From Gammaproteobacteria bacterium (GTDB taxonomy: Bacteria > Pseudomonadota > Gammaproteobacteria > J044): 9,018 bases of DNA. Position 1 is the first letter of the stretch. Each line of letters begins with the position of its first letter. The position numbers and the translations under genes are program-made. Shown piece after piece: positions 7,568 to 9,018 of the stretch. The DNA is taken from assembly GCA_026995955.1 (NCBI GenBank), contig JALWNJ010000426.1, forward strand, positions 1 through 9,018. The letters run 5' to 3'. The notes under the pieces were generated by a model. The model saw nothing but the letters and a program-made list of their open reading frames with translations. It had not been told where the DNA came from and ran no database searches.

Positions 7568-8185
7568 ATGAGCCTGCGCCATGCCTATACCCTGTGGGCA
7601 CCGATCTACGATCGGCTGGTGCGTCCCGCCTTCGCCGACCTGCGCCCGCGCAGCCTGGCCCGGCTGCAGGCCGCGCCGGGCGAACGGGTGCTGATCCCCG
7701 GCATCGGCACCGGACTGGACATCCCGCACCTGCCCCAGGGGCCGCGCTATGTCGGCGTGGACCTCACCCCGGCGATGCTGGCCCACGCGCGGGCGCGCGC
7801 CTGCGAACACGGCTGCGACATCGAGCTGCACGAGGGTGATGCCCAGGCCCTGCCGTTCGAGGACGAGAGCTTCGACCACGCCGTGCTGCATCTCATCCTC
7901 GCCGTGGTGCCACAACCGGAACGGGCCCTGGCCGAGGTCGAGCGTGTGCTGCGGCCCGGCGGTCAGGTCCTGGTCTTCGACAAGTTCCTGCGTCCCGGAC
8001 AGCGGGCGCCCCTGCGGCGTCTCCTCAATCCACTGATCTCGCGTCTGGCGACGCGCACCAATGTCGTCTTCGAGGAACTGCTGCCCCACGCCCCGGGGCT
8101 GCAGGTGGTGCACGACGAACCCGCCGCGGCCGGTGGCTGGTTCCGCTTCATCACCCTGCGCAAGGAGGATGCGGGCAGGGACTAA
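7568..8185 (+). CDS. Class I SAM-dependent methyltransferase
   Basis: A 205-residue single-domain Rossmann-fold methyltransferase (Methyltransf_11 type). The N-terminal YTLWAPIYDRLVRPAF resembles the cap of UbiE- and PmtA-like enzymes. Motif I is VLIPGIGTGLDIPHLP (41-56), with Pro-Gly-Ile replacing the usual Asp-x-Gly-Cys. Motif II ends in the acidic GVDLTPAML (63-71, Asp65 for the ribose hydroxyls), then HEGDAQALPFEDESFD (88-103) and VLRPGGQVLVFDKFL (127-141). Related enzymes methylate small molecules such as quinones or phosphatidylethanolamine; the substrate cannot be assigned here, and there is no membrane helix. The ATG follows the apaG stop by one base (TGA-C-ATG), so it is probably co-translated with apaG. 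It converges with the Sel1-repeat gene, with three bases between the stops. Confidence 0.9.
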   Translation: MSLRHAYTLWAPIYDRLVRPAFADLRPRSLARLQAAPGERVLIPGIGTGLDIPHLPQGPRYVGVDLTPAMLAHARARACEHGCDIELHEGDAQALPFEDESFDHAVLHLILAVVPQPERALAEVERVLRPGGQVLVFDKFLRPGQRAPLRRLLNPLISRLATRTNVVFEELLPHAPGLQVVHDEPAAAGGWFRFITLRKEDAGRD

Positions 8186-8188
8186 GGC

Positions 8189-8608
8189 TCAGCGGTCCAG
8201 CGGCTCGGGATGAGCCATCAGATAGTCGAATACCTCGCCTGCCGGGCCATAGCCCTGCTGCCGGGCACGGAAGATCCATTCCAGCGCCTCGCTGCTGTCC
8301 TGCGTCACCCCTTCGCCGTCGAGCAGCATGATGCCGTACTGCAACTGTGCCCGCGGGATGCCGGCCTCGGCGGCACGCCGGTAGTAGTCCGCGGCCCGCG
8401 CCGTGTCGCGCGGCAGGCCCTCGCCGTGCAGATACTGGTCGGCCAGCACCAGCAGCGCCAGGGCATGGCCCTGCTCGGCGCAGACCTCGAGCCGAGCCAC
8501 CCGTGCCGTCGGCGGCAGATCAAGCAGAGCGGCATCGAGATGGCAGGCGTCGGCGGGTATCGTGCTCGACATCAGCCACAGGGTCGGCAGGAGGCGGATC
8601 GGGCGCAT
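8189..8608 (-). CDS. Small exported Sel1-repeat protein
   Basis: The ATG at 8608 is preceded at six bases by AGGAG and opens a hydrophobic signal-like segment (MRPIRLLPTLWLMSSTIPADA, about 1-21), giving 139 residues. A longer in-frame start at 8785 would add 59 residues of Pro/Arg/Gln-rich sequence across the hairpin repeats and is rejected. The mature part has two Sel1-like repeats: ALALLVLADQYLHGEGLPRD through DYYRRAAEAG (about 49-83), and RAQLQYGIMLLDGEGVTQDS through WIFRARQQGY (about 86-120). They show the typical G-x-G-V/L turn and A-x-x-W/Y-Y/I-x-x-A pattern. Cys22 and Cys43 could form a disulfide; ADAC is a poor lipobox. Sel1 repeats are solenoid scaffolds for protein contacts, often in the periplasm. 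No partner is evident. It converges with the methyltransferase gene. Confidence 0.82.
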   Translation of the reverse strand: MRPIRLLPTLWLMSSTIPADACHLDAALLDLPPTARVARLEVCAEQGHALALLVLADQYLHGEGLPRDTARAADYYRRAAEAGIPRAQLQYGIMLLDGEGVTQDSSEALEWIFRARQQGYGPAGEVFDYLMAHPEPLDR

Positions 8609-8650
8609 GCGGCACTCCTGCCCCTTTGCGGGGCGCGGGGGTCTGTCCTG

Positions 8651-8656
8651 AGTATA
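8651..8656 (-). promoter_or_regulatory. Candidate -10 box (TATACT) for the Sel1-repeat gene
   Basis: On the minus strand TATACT (8656-8651) follows an A run and lies 42 bases before the ATG at 8608, leaving room for a leader with AGGAG. No clear -35 is visible 17 bases upstream. A small GCCCC/GGGGC hairpin (8620-8634) lies in the leader just before the ribosome site. Confidence 0.4.
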
Positions 8657-8672
8657 GTTTTTTTCCGGAAGG

Positions 8673-8748
8673 GGCGAGGGGCTTGTGACTTGGAACGAGG
8701 GTGGTTGAGGCTTCGTTTTACCTTGTTCCAAGCCCCAAGTCCCTCGCC
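8673..8748. repeat. Large imperfect hairpin, copy 1 of a two-copy repeat
   Basis: Bases 8673-8696 pair with 8725-8748 over 24 positions with two mismatches and one G-U, and the stem continues inward with 8697-8700/8721-8724. This gives a stem of about 28 bp around a 20-base loop (8701-8720). The segment 8689-8755 matches 8809-8875 at about 54 of 67 positions without gaps, counted by eye. Confidence 0.8.
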
Positions 8749-8800
8749 GCTGTTCCCGGGTTTCGATCCCGCTTTCGCGGGCCAAGGAAAGGGCCGAGGT

Positions 8801-8867
8801 GCGGGGGGCTTGGGACGGGGGTAGTTGAGGCTCCGTTTTGCCTCGCTACTCGTCCCAAGTCCCTTGC
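8801..8867. repeat. Large imperfect hairpin, copy 2 of a two-copy repeat
   Basis: Bases 8801-8817 pair with 8851-8867 over 17 positions with three G-U wobbles and no mismatch. Further inside, GTAG/CTAC (8821-8824/8846-8849) and GAGGC/GCCTC (8827-8831/8840-8844) extend the foldback around TCCGTTTT. It is a direct repeat of copy 1, offset by 120 bases, with arms that differ in sequence yet remain self-complementary. Confidence 0.8.
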
Positions 8868-8906
8868 CACTGTTCTCTTGTTGCACATCCGCTGACGCGG
8901 CTGCGC

Positions 8907-8947
8907 GTGACTTTCTTTGCTTGCCCAAAGAAAGTCACCAAAGAAAG
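8907..8947. repeat. CTTTCTTTG/CAAAGAAAG palindromic extragenic repeat element
   Basis: GTGACTTTCTTTG (8907-8919) and CAAAGAAAGTCAC (8926-8938) form a perfect 13-bp inverted repeat around CTTGCC. CAAAGAAAG then recurs at 8939-8947, a 13-base direct step. From memory, closely similar CTTTCTTTG...CAAAGAAAG...CAAAGAAAG strings recur between genes in many beta- and gammaproteobacterial genomes and are often misannotated as short ORFs. The element probably continues to the right (GGGCACCCGGAGCCC onward) beyond what can be delimited here. Confidence 0.7.
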
Positions 8948-9018
8948 GGCACCCGGAGCCCGCGCCCCTTCGGGGTCCCCGCCCACGGCCTTGTCGCTGC
9001 GGGGTCCATCGACAGGCC

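Larger units (their letters stand above)
8609..9018. other. Gene-free extragenic region with hairpin repeats
   Basis: No open frame in these 410 bases has a ribosome site and protein-like composition. The region holds the leader and promoter candidate of the Sel1 gene, two related large hairpins (8673-8748 and 8801-8867), a short CCCGC-TTTC-GCGGG hairpin (8768-8781) between them, and a palindromic CTTTCTTTG element (8907-8947) followed by GC-rich sequence with a CCC-TTCG-GGG type hairpin (8965-8975) to the window end. Confidence 0.7.

Noticed and set aside
8610..8824. Short open frames on both strands in the hairpin region
   Set aside because: They lack ribosome sites and consist of Pro/Arg/Gly-rich translations of palindromic repeat DNA.
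8689..8947. CRISPR-like array from the repeated units
   Set aside because: There are only two 67-base units with different internal pairing, no regular short repeat with unique spacers, and no cas gene.

Overview
The window is GC-rich, densely coded chromosomal DNA from a Gram-negative bacterium, most likely a gammaproteobacterium. The evidence is a bacterial ApaH and ApaG pair, a protein that looks like an outer-membrane beta-barrel ending in phenylalanine, Sec signal peptides, and a copper chaperone of the PCuAC family. The gene style suggests a sulfur-oxidiser-like (Chromatiales/Ectothiorhodospiraceae) lineage, but that is inference and cannot be fixed from this sequence alone.

Layout, left to right. 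(1) 1-1344, minus strand: apaH followed one base later by a partial RDD-family membrane protein that runs off the left edge. (2) 1449-4575, plus strand: a four-gene module of an ECF sigma factor, a one-TM anti-sigma factor with a zinc-finger-like motif, a small secreted protein dominated by Glu/His/Met/Arg hexapeptide repeats, and a TPR plus outer-membrane beta-barrel protein. A strong hairpin without a U tract lies between the last two genes. (3) 4727-7125, plus strand: an FtsH-type membrane AAA+ zinc protease whose stop overlaps the start of a PCuAC periplasmic copper chaperone with a Met/His-rich tail. (4) 7174-8185, plus strand: apaG, with a perfect TATAAT six bases before its ATG and no Shine-Dalgarno sequence, and a class I SAM methyltransferase one base later. 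(5) 8189-8608, minus strand: a small exported Sel1-repeat protein, convergent with the methyltransferase. (6) 8609-9018: no credible gene, but two large related imperfect hairpins and a GTGACTTTCTTTG/CAAAGAAAGTCAC palindrome that looks like a dispersed extragenic repeat.

How the genes may work together. The sigma/anti-sigma pair should sense an envelope signal and control its own operon, including the secreted acidic His/Met-rich protein and the barrel protein. This is the least ordinary part of the window. Its metal-ligand-rich cargo next to an FtsH-PCuAC pair suggests an envelope or metal stress theme, but no sequence element seen here proves that the two blocks are co-regulated. The rest (apaH, apaG, methyltransferase, RDD, Sel1) is ordinary housekeeping or accessory content.
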